Source of the DNA: UBA1413 sp964395045 | GTDB lineage: Bacteria > Bacteroidota > Bacteroidia > Bacteroidales > Prolixibacteraceae | Reading direction: 5' to 3' | Length of the DNA stretch: 31,370 nucleotides | Assembly (NCBI GenBank): GCA_964395045.1 | Contig: CAYNBE010000014.1 | Location: 1-31,370 of the forward strand | In this document: piece by piece, positions 1 to 8,036 of the stretch | How the letters are laid out: the number at the start of each line of letters is the position of its first letter | How positions within the stretch are numbered: the first letter of the stretch is position 1 | Translations under genes and position numbers: made by a program | The notes under the pieces: model-generated | What the model was told of the DNA's origin: nothing | Seen by the model: the letters and a program-made list of their open reading frames with translations, nothing else | The model's database searches: none

Positions 1-440
1 AATATATGTTGATGTTGAGGCAACATGTCGTTGGTAATCAGCATAAAACGTGTTCCTGGTGAATGGGCACCGGCGATCTCGATTGCTTTGTTCCTGGCAA
101 CTTCTATGAGTTGCCCCTGAGTCGACAGAGCGTTCATGCTGAATGAATTGTCGATATACACCGCAACAACAGCACCGGCCTGCCGGGGAGTGTGCTTTTG
201 CAGGGGAATATAGGGCTGTGAAAATGCAAACACCAGGGAAACGATGGCCAGAATTCTTGCAAGAAGGATCAGCAGGTGTTTGATCCTGGATTTTTTTTTC
301 GATTCTTTCCTGATGTTTTTCAGGTAATTTACATTGCTGAAATAGACGGTCTGAAATTTTCTGAAACTGAACAGATGAATGACAATCGGTATGATGACTG
401 TAAACAGTGCAAAAAGAAAAGATGGATAAAGGAATCTCAT
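1..440 (-). CDS. BatA-type vWA membrane protein, N-terminal part (partial)
   Basis: This reading frame starts at an ATG at 440 on the minus strand and runs open to the left edge, so only about 146 N-terminal residues are visible. The start reads MRFLYPSFLFALFTVIIPIV, a first membrane helix, followed by a basic stretch (about residues 40-52) and a second helix (about 53-75). After it comes VYIDNSFSMN, which fits the DxSxS metal-site motif of a von Willebrand factor A domain. This layout matches the BatA/aerotolerance-type N-terminal domain of Bacteroidota proteins. The role in this family is poorly defined (stress or envelope related). It starts 24 bases after the asparaginase stop on the same strand, so the two may be co-transcribed. 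Family assignment is good; function is not known. Confidence 0.8.
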   Translation of the reverse strand, partial: MRFLYPSFLFALFTVIIPIVIHLFSFRKFQTVYFSNVNYLKNIRKESKKKSRIKHLLILLARILAIVSLVFAFSQPYIPLQKHTPRQAGAVVAVYIDNSFSMNALSTQGQLIEVARNKAIEIAGAHSPGTRFMLITNDMLPQHQHI

Positions 441-464
441 AGATAAAATTTCAACCGCCGTTGT

Positions 465-1451
465 TCAGGGTGCAAAAATAGCAATTTCTTTTTCTCCGGT
501 TGATTTGAGATATCCCCTAAACATACCCGGTGTGTTAAAAGGCATTGCGATGTTCCCGTTGCGGTCAAGTGCGATCAGCCCGCCTGTTCCGCCTGCCCTG
601 GTAAGTTTGTCCAACACAGCGCCGGCCGCCTTATCGAGCGGCTCACCAAGGTATTCCATCCTGGATGCAACATCCATGGCTATTCCCAGTCTGATGAAAT
701 ACTCCCCATGTCCGGTGCAGGATACTGCGCAGTTGTTGTTGGCGTATGTTCCTGCACCTATCAGGGGAGTATCACCGATCCTCCCGTATCTTTTCCCCGT
801 CATCCCTCCGGTGGATGTCCCGGAACTGAGGTTCCCGAATCGGTCGAGTGCCACACATCCCACTGTACCTGATTTGTCCTGAACTTCCTTGTTTATCTCC
901 TCTCTTTTCATTTTTTTCAGGGCATTATAACGTTCCCTGGTGAAAAAGTAGCGTTTTGCGACCATTTCCACTCCCTGTTCCCGGGCGAACTTGTCGGCAC
1001 CTTTCCCGCCCAGCAGAACATGGGGTGATTTTTCCATTACCAAACGGGCCAGCCTGACCGGGTTACGTGTTTTCCTGACACTGGCTATAGCTCCGGCTTT
1101 CATGGTGGATCCGTCCATCACGGAGGCATCCAGTTCAATGTTCCCCTCCCAGGTAAAAACAGCTCCTTTTCCGGCATTGAAGAGAGGACAATCCTCAAGG
1201 TACACAAATGCTGTTATGACTGCATCCATCGAAGTGCCTCCGTTGCGTAAAACAGAGTCTCCCTTCATAAGTGCTTTCTCTAAGTGCAAAAGATATTCTT
1301 TTTGTCTCGATTCAGGCATCTTTCCCTGGTCCATTACTCCGGCACCACCATGAATGACAATGCAGTGCTTGTTTTGTGCGAAAACCTGAAAAAAAGCGGA
1401 CAGCAGAATAAAGGTCAGGGAAAGCCTGAACCAGATGTATCTGAACTTCAT
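465..1451 (-). CDS. Isoaspartyl peptidase / L-asparaginase (Ntn-hydrolase, plant type)
   Basis: The 328-residue product has a signal peptide (basic start, hydrophobic residues 8-22, likely cleavage after VFAQ), so it should be exported. The family is made as a precursor that cuts itself in front of a threonine, which then becomes the catalytic N-terminal nucleophile. Here that site is DKSGTVGCVALD with Thr196. HGGAG (residues 34-38) and the GTSTGG stretch after the nucleophile are also family hallmarks. It would hydrolyse asparagine or beta-aspartyl dipeptides in the periplasm. Length is normal for the family and no defect is seen. The BatA-type gene follows at 24 bases. Confidence 0.93.
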   Translation of the reverse strand: MKFRYIWFRLSLTFILLSAFFQVFAQNKHCIVIHGGAGVMDQGKMPESRQKEYLLHLEKALMKGDSVLRNGGTSMDAVITAFVYLEDCPLFNAGKGAVFTWEGNIELDASVMDGSTMKAGAIASVRKTRNPVRLARLVMEKSPHVLLGGKGADKFAREQGVEMVAKRYFFTRERYNALKKMKREEINKEVQDKSGTVGCVALDRFGNLSSGTSTGGMTGKRYGRIGDTPLIGAGTYANNNCAVSCTGHGEYFIRLGIAMDVASRMEYLGEPLDKAAGAVLDKLTRAGGTGGLIALDRNGNIAMPFNTPGMFRGYLKSTGEKEIAIFAP

Positions 1452-1491
1452 GGCATTTGTTGTTTTGATGTGAAATTAGTATAAATTGACT

Positions 1492-1499
1492 TACCTTCG
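1492..1499 (+). promoter_or_regulatory. Possible Bacteroidota -7 element for the flavin reductase gene
   Basis: TACCTTCG sits 14 bases before the ATG at 1514 and is one base away from the Bacteroidota -7 consensus TAnnTTTG. A TTTG lies 24 bases upstream, longer than the usual 19-21 base spacing, so the upstream half is weak. If real, the leader would be very short (about 8 bases). Confidence 0.4.
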
Positions 1500-1513
1500 T
1501 AAAAAAAGTAGTT

Positions 1514-2257
1514 ATGGATCTGAACGCACTTCATTCGCTATCATACGGAGTTTACATTGTCACTGCTGAAGCCAATGGGAAGAAGGAAGGGTTTGTGGCA
1601 AATACGGTGTTTCAGGTTACCTCTGCTCCCCCCCGGTTTGCGATCAGTTGCAACATGAACAACACGACTTTGCCGGCTATCCTTGGGAGTATGGCTCTGG
1701 CAGTCTCTGTGCTGGCATACGATGCCCCCGCCTCCCTGATCGCTGAATTCGGTTATATGTCAGGTTCTGATTATGATAAGTTTACCCGTGTGACGACGAT
1801 AAAAAAGAAAACCGGAGCCCCGGTTGTGACCGATTCAACGATCGCATGGTTCGATTGTACGGTTGAGAAAACGCTGGCACTCGATACACATGTTCTGATT
1901 GTTTGCCGGGTGCAAGACTGCGCGGTTTTATCGCAAGCCGACCCATTGACCTATCAGGATTACAGGAGAAAATACAAAGCTTCCTCTCCACGCAATGCAC
2001 CAACTTACCTGGCATCTGATCTTGTGATTTCCGGTTCGCCTCAAGAAAAAGGCACTGTTCGTTTATCCGGGGTGAAAGAAGAGGAAAAGTTTGATGAAGA
2101 ACCCTATATCTGCCAGGTTTGCGGATATGTTTATCGCCCTGAAGAGGGGGATCCACTGGCCGGGATTGAACCGGGCACTTCTTTTTCAGCTCTTCCTGAA
2201 GATTACAGATGCCCTGTATGCAACGCCGGAAAAGATTATTTCAGACCTATGTTCTGA
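1514..2257 (+). CDS. Flavin reductase-like domain fused to rubredoxin
   Basis: The 247-residue cytosolic protein joins two modules. Residues 1 to about 165 are a flavin reductase-like FMN-binding domain (LSYGVYIVTA, ANTVFQVTSAPPRFAIS). Residues about 196-247 are a complete rubredoxin with iron ligands Cys200, Cys203, Cys233 and Cys236 (CQVCGYVY and CPVCNAGK). This architecture resembles the high-molecular-weight rubredoxin of anaerobes, which passes electrons from NAD(P)H through flavin and iron to flavodiiron oxygen or NO reductases. No flavodiiron gene is visible here, so the partner is unknown. The gene is monocistronic and convergent with the CDGSH gene. ATG 1514 gives the standard domain start. 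Confidence 0.9.
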   Translation: MDLNALHSLSYGVYIVTAEANGKKEGFVANTVFQVTSAPPRFAISCNMNNTTLPAILGSMALAVSVLAYDAPASLIAEFGYMSGSDYDKFTRVTTIKKKTGAPVVTDSTIAWFDCTVEKTLALDTHVLIVCRVQDCAVLSQADPLTYQDYRRKYKASSPRNAPTYLASDLVISGSPQEKGTVRLSGVKEEEKFDEEPYICQVCGYVYRPEEGDPLAGIEPGTSFSALPEDYRCPVCNAGKDYFRPMF

Positions 2258-2332
2258 TTGAACTGTAAACGGCTGCATATTCGGATGGGCGCCCTTTGTT
2301 TGCAACCGGTTTGACGGTTTTGACCCGACTCC

Positions 2333-2569
2333 TTAAAGTGTTTTATGGGTTCCGTCGCAGAAAGGTTTGTTCCCCGAATGTTTGCAATTGCATAACCACA
2401 CTTTCTTCGTTTCGTCGATTGTAAAAGGAACCGGTGTGATTCCCGAACCCTTGTGGGCACCGCTGCAAAAGGGCTGATTGGCGCTTTGCCCGCAGGCACA
2501 CCAGTAATAAACTCCGGGTTCCAGGTTGACCATTGCAGGTTTCCTGTCAAAGATTTTCGGTTCAGACAT
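2333..2569 (-). CDS. CDGSH-type iron-sulfur protein with two motifs
   Basis: This 78-residue protein carries two CDGSH iron-sulfur motifs, each with three Cys and one His to hold a [2Fe-2S] cluster. Motif 1 uses Cys24, Cys26, Cys35 and His39 (PFCSGAH). Motif 2 uses Cys60, Cys62, Cys71 and His75 (PFCDGTH). Tandem motifs are typical of the small bacterial mitoNEET-like proteins, which are thought to take part in redox sensing or cluster transfer. There is no signal peptide, so it should be cytosolic. It is convergent with the flavin reductase-rubredoxin gene, so two small Fe redox proteins sit side by side, though a shared role is only inference. Confidence 0.92.
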   Translation of the reverse strand: MSEPKIFDRKPAMVNLEPGVYYWCACGQSANQPFCSGAHKGSGITPVPFTIDETKKVWLCNCKHSGNKPFCDGTHKTL

Positions 2570-2687
2570 GTGTTTCGTTGTTAGATGTATTGAAATTCTT
2601 GTTTTGCAGTTCCTTTAAGGAAGTTGTCATTTTCTCTTTTTAAAGATAAGGAAACAAAGGATAATTTGTATTTTGCATCAAAAAAAA

Positions 2688-3803
2688 ATGAAAACAATCT
2701 GGATGGTTTTGTTTCTTGTTTGTATAGCCGTAAGCATGGAAAGTCAGGAACTCAGGAAAGAGATTTTTTATTTGGGGACTTTCACGTCGGAGGGTGCTGA
2801 AGGAATCTCACTCTGTTCATTCGACACAGCTTCAGGTGAAATCGCGGTGAAAGAGGTTTTTAAAGGAGTTGACAATCCGAACTATCTTCAGATTTCTCCT
2901 GACCGGGAGTTTTTGTATGTGGTATCCCGGTCACCTCAAGCCACCGGACAGATGTCGGGAAATTTACTGGCATACCGGATCAAGACAGGTGGTATCCTGG
3001 AGTTTATCAACAAGCAACCGTCACAAGGTGATGATCCATGTTATGTGGATGTTTCTTCCGACGGGAAGTGGGTTGCAGTTGCAAATTACGGAAGTGGATC
3101 GGTAGCTCTTTTCCCGGTAAGTGAGAAGGGATTTTTACAGCCGGCATCCTCGGTCATTCAGCATATAGGATCGGGGCATGATCTCCGGAGACAGGCTTCG
3201 GCGCATGCCCATTCGATTCGTTTTTTCGTACCCCAAGGTCTTATTTATGCAGCTGACCTGGGAGTTGACCGTCTGTATGTTTACAAAACAGAACCGGAAA
3301 CCGGCCGGCTGATTCCTGCTTCGCAACCTTACGTATCCCTACCTCCAGGTTCCGGACCCCGACATTTTGAGTTTTCAAGGAACGGCACCCGGTGTTATGT
3401 TGCAAATGAACTCAGTTCAACCGTTTCAGTTTTGGAAAACAGGGAGAACCATCTCAAGCTGGTTCAGACGGTTTCAACATTACCGGCTGGTTTCAGCGGA
3501 ACAAACTATGGTGCCGATATCCATCTTTCGGGCGATGGGAAAATTCTATATGTCTCAAACAGGGGAGATCAATCAATAGCAATTTTTAAGACACTGGAAG
3601 ACGGAACGCTCGGTGCTCCGGTTCATGTTGCTACCCATGGCAACTGGCCAAGGAACTTTGCACTGGATCCGTCCGGGAATTTTATGCTGGTTGCTAACCA
3701 ACGCAGCCACAACATCACTGTTTTCAGAATGGAAAAGGGGATTCCTGTTTTCACCGGAAAAGAGTTGAAAACTCCCGCTCCGGTGTGCATCAAATTTCTT
3801 TGA
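2688..3803 (+). CDS. Secreted lactonase-family seven-bladed beta-propeller protein
   Basis: The product resembles the 6-phosphogluconolactonase/YbhE (lactonase) propeller family: repeated blades such as LQISPDREFLYVVSR, CYVDVSSDGKWVAVANYGS, FSRNGTRCYVANE and ALDPSGNFMLVANQ run through it. The ATG at 2688 is preferred over an in-frame TTG at 2673, because it gives a clean signal peptide (MKTIWMVLFLVCIAVSM). Export makes a cytosolic pentose phosphate role unlikely, since the E. coli enzyme is cytosolic; secreted Bacteroidota homologs are usually annotated only as lactonase family. It may act on a sugar lactone in the periplasm. Length (371 residues) is normal. It appears monocistronic and convergent with folE. 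Confidence 0.85.
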   Translation: MKTIWMVLFLVCIAVSMESQELRKEIFYLGTFTSEGAEGISLCSFDTASGEIAVKEVFKGVDNPNYLQISPDREFLYVVSRSPQATGQMSGNLLAYRIKTGGILEFINKQPSQGDDPCYVDVSSDGKWVAVANYGSGSVALFPVSEKGFLQPASSVIQHIGSGHDLRRQASAHAHSIRFFVPQGLIYAADLGVDRLYVYKTEPETGRLIPASQPYVSLPPGSGPRHFEFSRNGTRCYVANELSSTVSVLENRENHLKLVQTVSTLPAGFSGTNYGADIHLSGDGKILYVSNRGDQSIAIFKTLEDGTLGAPVHVATHGNWPRNFALDPSGNFMLVANQRSHNITVFRMEKGIPVFTGKELKTPAPVCIKFL

Positions 3804-3848
3804 TACTCCGTCCCCTGAATATTTACCAAGCTTCACAGGTTTAGCGAT

Positions 3849-3880
3849 ATTGAAACTCCCCGCCGCAGAGCAGCGGGGAA
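3849..3880 (+). repeat. Degenerate copy of intergenic repeat, with GC hairpin
   Basis: This stretch begins with ATTGAAACTCCCCGC, the same as one end of the repeat at 5481-5531 read on the minus strand, then diverges. TCCCCGC (3857-3863) pairs with GCGGGGA (3873-3879), giving a 7 bp stem. It sits between the convergent ends of the lactonase gene and folE, so it could also help end transcription, but there is no T-run. Confidence 0.5.
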
Positions 3881-3924
3881 TCTGATTCAGTCAAGGACTT
3901 CCTTATTGCGTTGTTTGCTTACCC

Positions 3925-3964
3925 TGCGGCAGAGCCGACGGGGAATGCGCTCACCGGAATTCAA
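3925..3964 (+). repeat. Intergenic repeat copy 1 (inverted partner at 5481-5520)
   Basis: These 40 bases match the minus strand of the repeat at 5481-5519 with one gap and a few substitutions. Both share a perfect 22-base end that includes GAATGCGCTCACCGG and AATTCAA. The copy contains a small CGGC-AGA-GCCG hairpin. It lies between convergent genes. It looks like a dispersed REP-like element; no open reading frame or transposase is linked to it. Confidence 0.7.
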
Positions 3965-4018
3965 AGATTCGCAGGTCGCTGTTGAAGTCTTTTAACCGGA
4001 TTAAATGATAGTCACCAG

Positions 4019-4642
4019 TCAGGACAATTTTGAACCGATCAGTTTGATAAACTCCTCACGGGTGGCTACCCGTTCAAATGCACCCGTAAAGTCAGAAGTG
4101 GTGGTGATGGAATGTTGTTTCTGGATTCCCCGCATTTGCATGCAAAGATGATGTGCTTCGATAACGACGGCAACACCCAGTGGCTTAAGAGTCGTTTGAA
4201 TGCATTCCTTGATCTGTGATGTGAGCCGTTCCTGCACCTGCAACCTGCGGGCAAATACGTCCACGATCCGTGCTATTTTGCTCAGTCCTGTGATATATCC
4301 GTTTGGAATATAGGCTACGTGGGCTTTACCAATAAAAGGTAAAAGGTGGTGTTCACACAATGAATATATTTCAATATCTTTTACAATGACCATTTGTTGG
4401 TACTCCTCCCTGAATTTAGCCGATTCCAGGATTTCAACAGGGTCCATTTCGTAACCCTGCAACAAAAATTGCATGGCTTTTGCAACCCTGTGAGGAGTTT
4501 TTATAAGACCGTCACGGTGAACGTTTTCACCGAGAAGTTCCAGTATCTTTTCATAGTGTAAGGCAAGTTCTGCAGTTCTTTCCGGATTGTATTTTTCAAT
4601 TTTCCGGTAGCTGCTATCTTCCTTGTTGAACGAAAATTCCAT
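4019..4642 (-). CDS. folE: GTP cyclohydrolase I
   Basis: This enzyme converts GTP to 7,8-dihydroneopterin triphosphate, the first step of folate (and other pterin) synthesis, in the cytosol. The 207 residues include the family signatures SLCEHHLLPF and CMQMRG. The zinc ligands are Cys96, His99 and Cys167, equivalent to Cys110, His113 and Cys181 of E. coli FolE. TPHRVAKAM (49-57) is the usual N-terminal motif. It is divergent from mqnB with a 95-base AT-rich gap that must hold both promoters. Length and motifs are complete, and I see nothing unusual in the protein itself. Confidence 0.96.
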   Translation of the reverse strand: MEFSFNKEDSSYRKIEKYNPERTAELALHYEKILELLGENVHRDGLIKTPHRVAKAMQFLLQGYEMDPVEILESAKFREEYQQMVIVKDIEIYSLCEHHLLPFIGKAHVAYIPNGYITGLSKIARIVDVFARRLQVQERLTSQIKECIQTTLKPLGVAVVIEAHHLCMQMRGIQKQHSITTTSDFTGAFERVATREEFIKLIGSKLS

Positions 4643-4737
4643 CTTTTATTTTCATTTTTTCAATACAAATATTAACCTTTTTTCATAAAAACAGTATGAC
4701 TAATTTTAAGAATTCATTTATTGTGTATAGCTGAAAC

Positions 4738-5442
4738 ATGACCAGAGCAAAAAAAGATACATCAGCTTCTAAAATCCTGCTGGTAGCAGCAACTGAATTG
4801 GAAGTAAAACTGCTTACCAATGATTGTGAAATGATACATGCTTACAGCGATCATTTGAAAACATACCGGTTTGGGAAGATAAATTTTGATATCCTTCTTT
4901 CGGGAATAGGTTTGACATTTACTACATTCAGTCTTACACACACCCTTATGTCTTATTCCTATTCCCTGGTGATCAATACGGGGATAGCAGGCACCCTTTC
5001 CGAACAGCTGAAGGTCGGGGATGTGGTTTGTGTGGTTGAAGAGGAATTCGGGGATTTGGGAATAGAAAGTGAGGCAGGTTTTCTAACCCTCTTTGACAGC
5101 GGATTCCTGCATGCCGATGAATTCCCCTTTGAAAACAGAATGCTGAAAGCCGATGGTGCGGAAATCGCAGGATCCCTGCCAAAGGTGAGGGGAATAACCA
5201 CCAATATCAGTCATAGCCGTGATTCCACAATCAGTAAAATAAAAAGCCAGTTTTCTTCCAGTGTGGAGAGCATGGAAGGTGCAGCTGTGTTTTATGTTTG
5301 CCGCTATCTGGGTGTGCCCTGTGTACAGATCAGAGCGATTTCCAATAGGGTGGCACCCCGTGAGAATGCAGGATGGAACATCCCGCTGGCGCTTGAGAAT
5401 CTGAAAGAGAGTCTTGAAAGGATTTTATCGGAACAAGCATGA
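4738..5442 (+). CDS. mqnB: Futalosine hydrolase
   Basis: The 234-residue protein belongs to the MTA/SAH nucleosidase (PNP/UDP phosphorylase) fold: INTGIAGTLSEQLKVGDVV near residues 79-97 and VESMEGAAVFYVC near 176-188. In the futalosine route of menaquinone synthesis MqnB cleaves futalosine to dehypoxanthine futalosine. The motif after MEGAA reads RAISNRV, with Asn where classical MTA nucleosidases have Asp, a change I associate with futalosine hydrolases. The assignment is strengthened by mqnD, the next gene on the same strand. The two are 173 bases apart with a promoter-like site in between, so they may be transcribed separately. Residual doubt is over a general nucleosidase role. Confidence 0.87.
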   Translation: MTRAKKDTSASKILLVAATELEVKLLTNDCEMIHAYSDHLKTYRFGKINFDILLSGIGLTFTTFSLTHTLMSYSYSLVINTGIAGTLSEQLKVGDVVCVVEEEFGDLGIESEAGFLTLFDSGFLHADEFPFENRMLKADGAEIAGSLPKVRGITTNISHSRDSTISKIKSQFSSSVESMEGAAVFYVCRYLGVPCVQIRAISNRVAPRENAGWNIPLALENLKESLERILSEQA

Positions 5443-5480
5443 ATCATTCATGATTGTTCTCACTTCCATGAACAGGAGAA

Positions 5481-5531
5481 TTGAATTCCGGTGAGCGCAT
5501 TCCTGTCGACTCTGCCGCGGGGAGTTTCAAT
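5481..5531 (-). repeat. Intergenic repeat copy 2, longest copy
   Basis: Read on the minus strand this starts ATTGAAACTCCCCGCGGCAG and ends CACCGGAATTCAA. Its 39 bases at 5481-5519 match the copy at 3925-3964 in opposite orientation, and its other end matches the fragment at 3849-3880. It lies in the mqnB-mqnD spacer, upstream of the mqnD promoter-like site. Together the copies bracket the folE-mqnB pair with an inverted repeat about 1.6 kb apart. Confidence 0.7.
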
Positions 5532-5566
5532 AAAATCCCTTGGACGGAACGAAGATTCTGCCTCTA

Positions 5567-5598
5567 TTGTTGAGCGGAGCTTCAATTTACTATTTTTG
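5567..5598 (+). promoter_or_regulatory. Bacteroidota-type promoter for mqnD
   Basis: TATTTTTG at 5591-5598 matches the TAnnTTTG -7 consensus exactly. TTG trinucleotides at 5567 and 5570 lie 21 and 18 bases upstream, within the usual range for the -33 element. Transcription would start near 5605, just before the ATG at 5616. This leader is very short and argues that translation starts at that ATG and not at the in-frame TTG at 5607. Confidence 0.6.
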
Positions 5599-5615
5599 CG
5601 GCAAATTTGAGACCA

Positions 5616-6446
5616 ATGAAGTTAACACTTGGGTTTTCAACTTGCCCGAACGATACATTTATATTTGATGCCTGGGTTAATAAAAAGATCGACATCGAGG
5701 GACTTGAAGCGAATGCGATTCTGACAGATGTAGAAGATCTGAACAAACGGGCTTTTCATCAGGAAATCGATATTACAAAGCTGAGTGTTGGCGCTTTTTT
5801 TCAGGTTACCGGACAATACAGTGCTCTTACCTCAGGAAGTGCATTGGGAAGGAAAAACGGCCCCCTTGTGATTGGCAAGGCGGAATGCCAGAAGATTTCT
5901 GAACACGGAATCATTGCCATTCCCGGAATTCATACTACTGCCAATCTTCTTTTCACCCATTTTTTCCCGGAACTGGTGCTCAAACGAGAGATGCTTTTTT
6001 CTGAAATTGAAGATGCCGTGCTGAATGATGAAGTTGTTGCAGGGGTGATCATTCATGAAAGCAGGTTCACCTTCGAGAAAAAAGGACTTGTAAAAATTGC
6101 TGACCTCGGTGAATTATGGGAAAATAAAACAGGATTGCCTGTGCCTCTCGGAGTAATCGCTGTGAGCAAATCTCTGCCAGATGAAATAAAACGGAAGGCG
6201 AACAGGGTTCTCAGAAGGAGCATTGAATTTGCGCTTACAAATCCCGACTCTTCAAAGAATTTTGTAAGAAAATTTGCATGCTCTATGGATAATACGATTG
6301 TTGATAAGCATATAAACCTGTATGTCAATCAGTTCACTATTGATTTAGGACTGGAAGGGAAAGAAGCGATCAGGAGGTTGTCTGAAGTGGCCTCGGCAAA
6401 CCGGATTGTTGATAAAATTGTGGATAATTTTTTTATTGATGAATAA
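5616..6446 (+). CDS. mqnD: 1,4-dihydroxy-6-naphthoate synthase
   Basis: MqnD converts cyclic dehypoxanthine futalosine to 1,4-dihydroxy-6-naphthoate in the futalosine menaquinone pathway. The protein has the periplasmic-binding-protein-like fold of the family and its conserved opening LGFSTCPNDTFIFDAW, where Cys and Asp contribute to the active site. TKLSVGAFFQVTGQYSALTS and GRKNGPLVI follow as expected. There is no signal peptide, as expected for a cytosolic enzyme. The ATG at 5616 is chosen over a TTG at 5607 because it gives the family start and sits just after the promoter-like site. Along with mqnB it shows that this organism makes menaquinone by the futalosine route; mqnA, mqnC and mqnE are not in the window. 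Confidence 0.95.
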   Translation: MKLTLGFSTCPNDTFIFDAWVNKKIDIEGLEANAILTDVEDLNKRAFHQEIDITKLSVGAFFQVTGQYSALTSGSALGRKNGPLVIGKAECQKISEHGIIAIPGIHTTANLLFTHFFPELVLKREMLFSEIEDAVLNDEVVAGVIIHESRFTFEKKGLVKIADLGELWENKTGLPVPLGVIAVSKSLPDEIKRKANRVLRRSIEFALTNPDSSKNFVRKFACSMDNTIVDKHINLYVNQFTIDLGLEGKEAIRRLSEVASANRIVDKIVDNFFIDE

Positions 6447-6553
6447 AAAAAGAGACACTTCGGGACAATAATAAATATAACGGAAAGTTTATTCATAAAA
6501 CGATCTGTATAAGAAAACAGAAAAATTGATAGCTGAATCAAACAGAAAATAGA

Positions 6554-7519
6554 ATGATCGTTGTTACCGGAGCCGCTGGTTTTATCGGCAGTTATTTTGT
6601 AGGAAAACTGAATCAGGCTGGATTCAGGAATTTGGTCCTGGTTGACCGATATGATGATTCTACGAAGGAAAGGAACTTCCAGTCCAAGCAATATGCCCAT
6701 CTGGTCGACCGGGATGATCTTTTCTCCTGGTTCGAGGCAAACAGATATAAGGTGGAGATGGTTTTCCATCTTGGAGCAAGGACCGATACCATCGGACAGG
6801 AAGCCGAAAGCTATGAATCCCTCAACCTGCATTACTCGCAAACCCTGTGGAAGGCTTGTACCGAATTCAAGGTACCCATGGTGTATGCTTCATCGGCCGC
6901 AACATACGGGCACGGTGAGCAAGGATTCTCTGACGACCATCATCATATCATGCACCTAAAACCTTTGAACCTGTATGCATGGTCAAAGCACGATTTTGAT
7001 GTCTGGGTCCTGCAGCAGAAAAAAACCCCTCAGTTCTGGGCGGGGCTGAAGTTTTTCAATGTATACGGCCCGAATGAATACCATAAAGGCCGGATGGCAT
7101 CGGTAGTCCTGCACGCCTATCAGAAAATCAGAGAAACGGGAGAGATGCGGCTTTTCCGCTCTCACCGGGACGATGTCGCCGATGGGGAACAAAAACGTGA
7201 CTTTGTTTACGTCGACGATATTGCGGAAGTGATGATGTTTTTCCTGGAAAATCAGAATTATTCCGGAATTTATAATGTAGGCACAGGGAAAGCAAGAACC
7301 TATCTTGACCTGACGAAAGCAGTATTTGAAAGTATGGCCATCAATCCCGAAATCCAGTTCATCGATACCCCCAATGAGTTGCGTAGCCGCTATCAATATT
7401 TTACCGAAGCTGATATCCAGAAACTGCGCGAAATAGGATATTCCAAAGCTTTTACGGACCTCGAATCAGGAGTCAATGAGTATATAAACAATTATCTCGT
7501 TTCGGAAGAGTGTTTTTAA
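6554..7519 (+). CDS. hldD: ADP-L-glycero-D-manno-heptose 6-epimerase
   Basis: This NAD(P)-dependent short-chain dehydrogenase/epimerase makes ADP-L-glycero-D-manno-heptose for the LPS inner core. The NADP-binding Rossmann loop is GAAGFIGS (residues 6-13) and the catalytic pair is Tyr141 and Lys145 in YAWSK. FFNVYGPNEYHKGRMASV is a strong hldD signature that separates it from UDP-sugar epimerases. The product has 321 residues, normal for the family. It stands 107 bases after mqnD on the same strand and could share its transcript. The assignment implies a heptose-containing LPS core. Confidence 0.93.
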   Translation: MIVVTGAAGFIGSYFVGKLNQAGFRNLVLVDRYDDSTKERNFQSKQYAHLVDRDDLFSWFEANRYKVEMVFHLGARTDTIGQEAESYESLNLHYSQTLWKACTEFKVPMVYASSAATYGHGEQGFSDDHHHIMHLKPLNLYAWSKHDFDVWVLQQKKTPQFWAGLKFFNVYGPNEYHKGRMASVVLHAYQKIRETGEMRLFRSHRDDVADGEQKRDFVYVDDIAEVMMFFLENQNYSGIYNVGTGKARTYLDLTKAVFESMAINPEIQFIDTPNELRSRYQYFTEADIQKLREIGYSKAFTDLESGVNEYINNYLVSEECF

Positions 7520-7616
7520 CTGCCCCGGTTAAAATCCGCCCCACGGAATGAGAGCAGCCATGCAGCTCACATACACACTTCCGGATGTGAAGGGGTTAAA
7601 TGCTCTCTCTCTTTTT

Positions 7617-8036
7617 TTACCGTTTCTCTCTGAAAGTGAACAATCTGTCGGCAAGTATTAGGATTGATGCTGAGAATATGGTAGCAACCACTACCATAGG
7701 AATTTTTGTGGCAGCCTCGGAAAATTTGCCAATCAATTCCTGAAATGACCGGATGTGGGGCAGCGTGATGTTCATAAACAGATTTCTTAAAAATACTGCC
7801 TGGGGAACACTGTTTTCACGCACGATTAACGAGGCCAATAGGATGATCAGGATAAAGAATGCTCCGATAATCCAAAAGCTCTTTCCCAGCAAAGGCTTGC
7901 AGTGTGACATTGAAGCAGTCTTACCCGAAGCAAGGATAGCTTTCATCACTTTTTCTTTAAATTCAGGTCCCGGAGATTCAATTTGAACATTTTTTATGAG
8001 ATTCCTTAATTCAGAATCGTAGTCATATTGTTTCAT
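7617..8036 (-). CDS. Two-helix membrane protein, likely anti-sigma factor
   Basis: The gene overlaps the ECF sigma gene by four bases: its ATG (8036-8034) and the sigma stop TGA (8035-8033) form ATGA, which supports this start over an in-frame ATG at 8048 and suggests translational coupling. The 139-residue product has a charged N-terminal region (residues 1-52), membrane helix 1 (FWIIGAFFILIILLASLIV, about 54-72), a short loop region and helix 2 (about 112-130). Gene position and topology fit an anti-sigma factor that holds the ECF sigma factor at the membrane. The HxxxCxxC zinc motif of the ZAS class is absent, and I do not recognise a named family. The role is inferred from context. Confidence 0.7.
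   Translation of the reverse strand: MKQYDYDSELRNLIKNVQIESPGPEFKEKVMKAILASGKTASMSHCKPLLGKSFWIIGAFFILIILLASLIVRENSVPQAVFLRNLFMNITLPHIRSFQELIGKFSEAATKIPMVVVATIFSASILILADRLFTFREKR

Noticed and set aside
2250..2332. Possible terminator between the convergent rubredoxin-fusion and CDGSH genes (AACCG...CGGTT)
   Set aside because: Only a five-pair stem with no T-run; too weak to call.
6329..6841. 170-residue minus-strand frame across the mqnD-hldD gap
   Set aside because: It overlaps both mqnD and hldD, which carry clear family motifs, and shows none itself.
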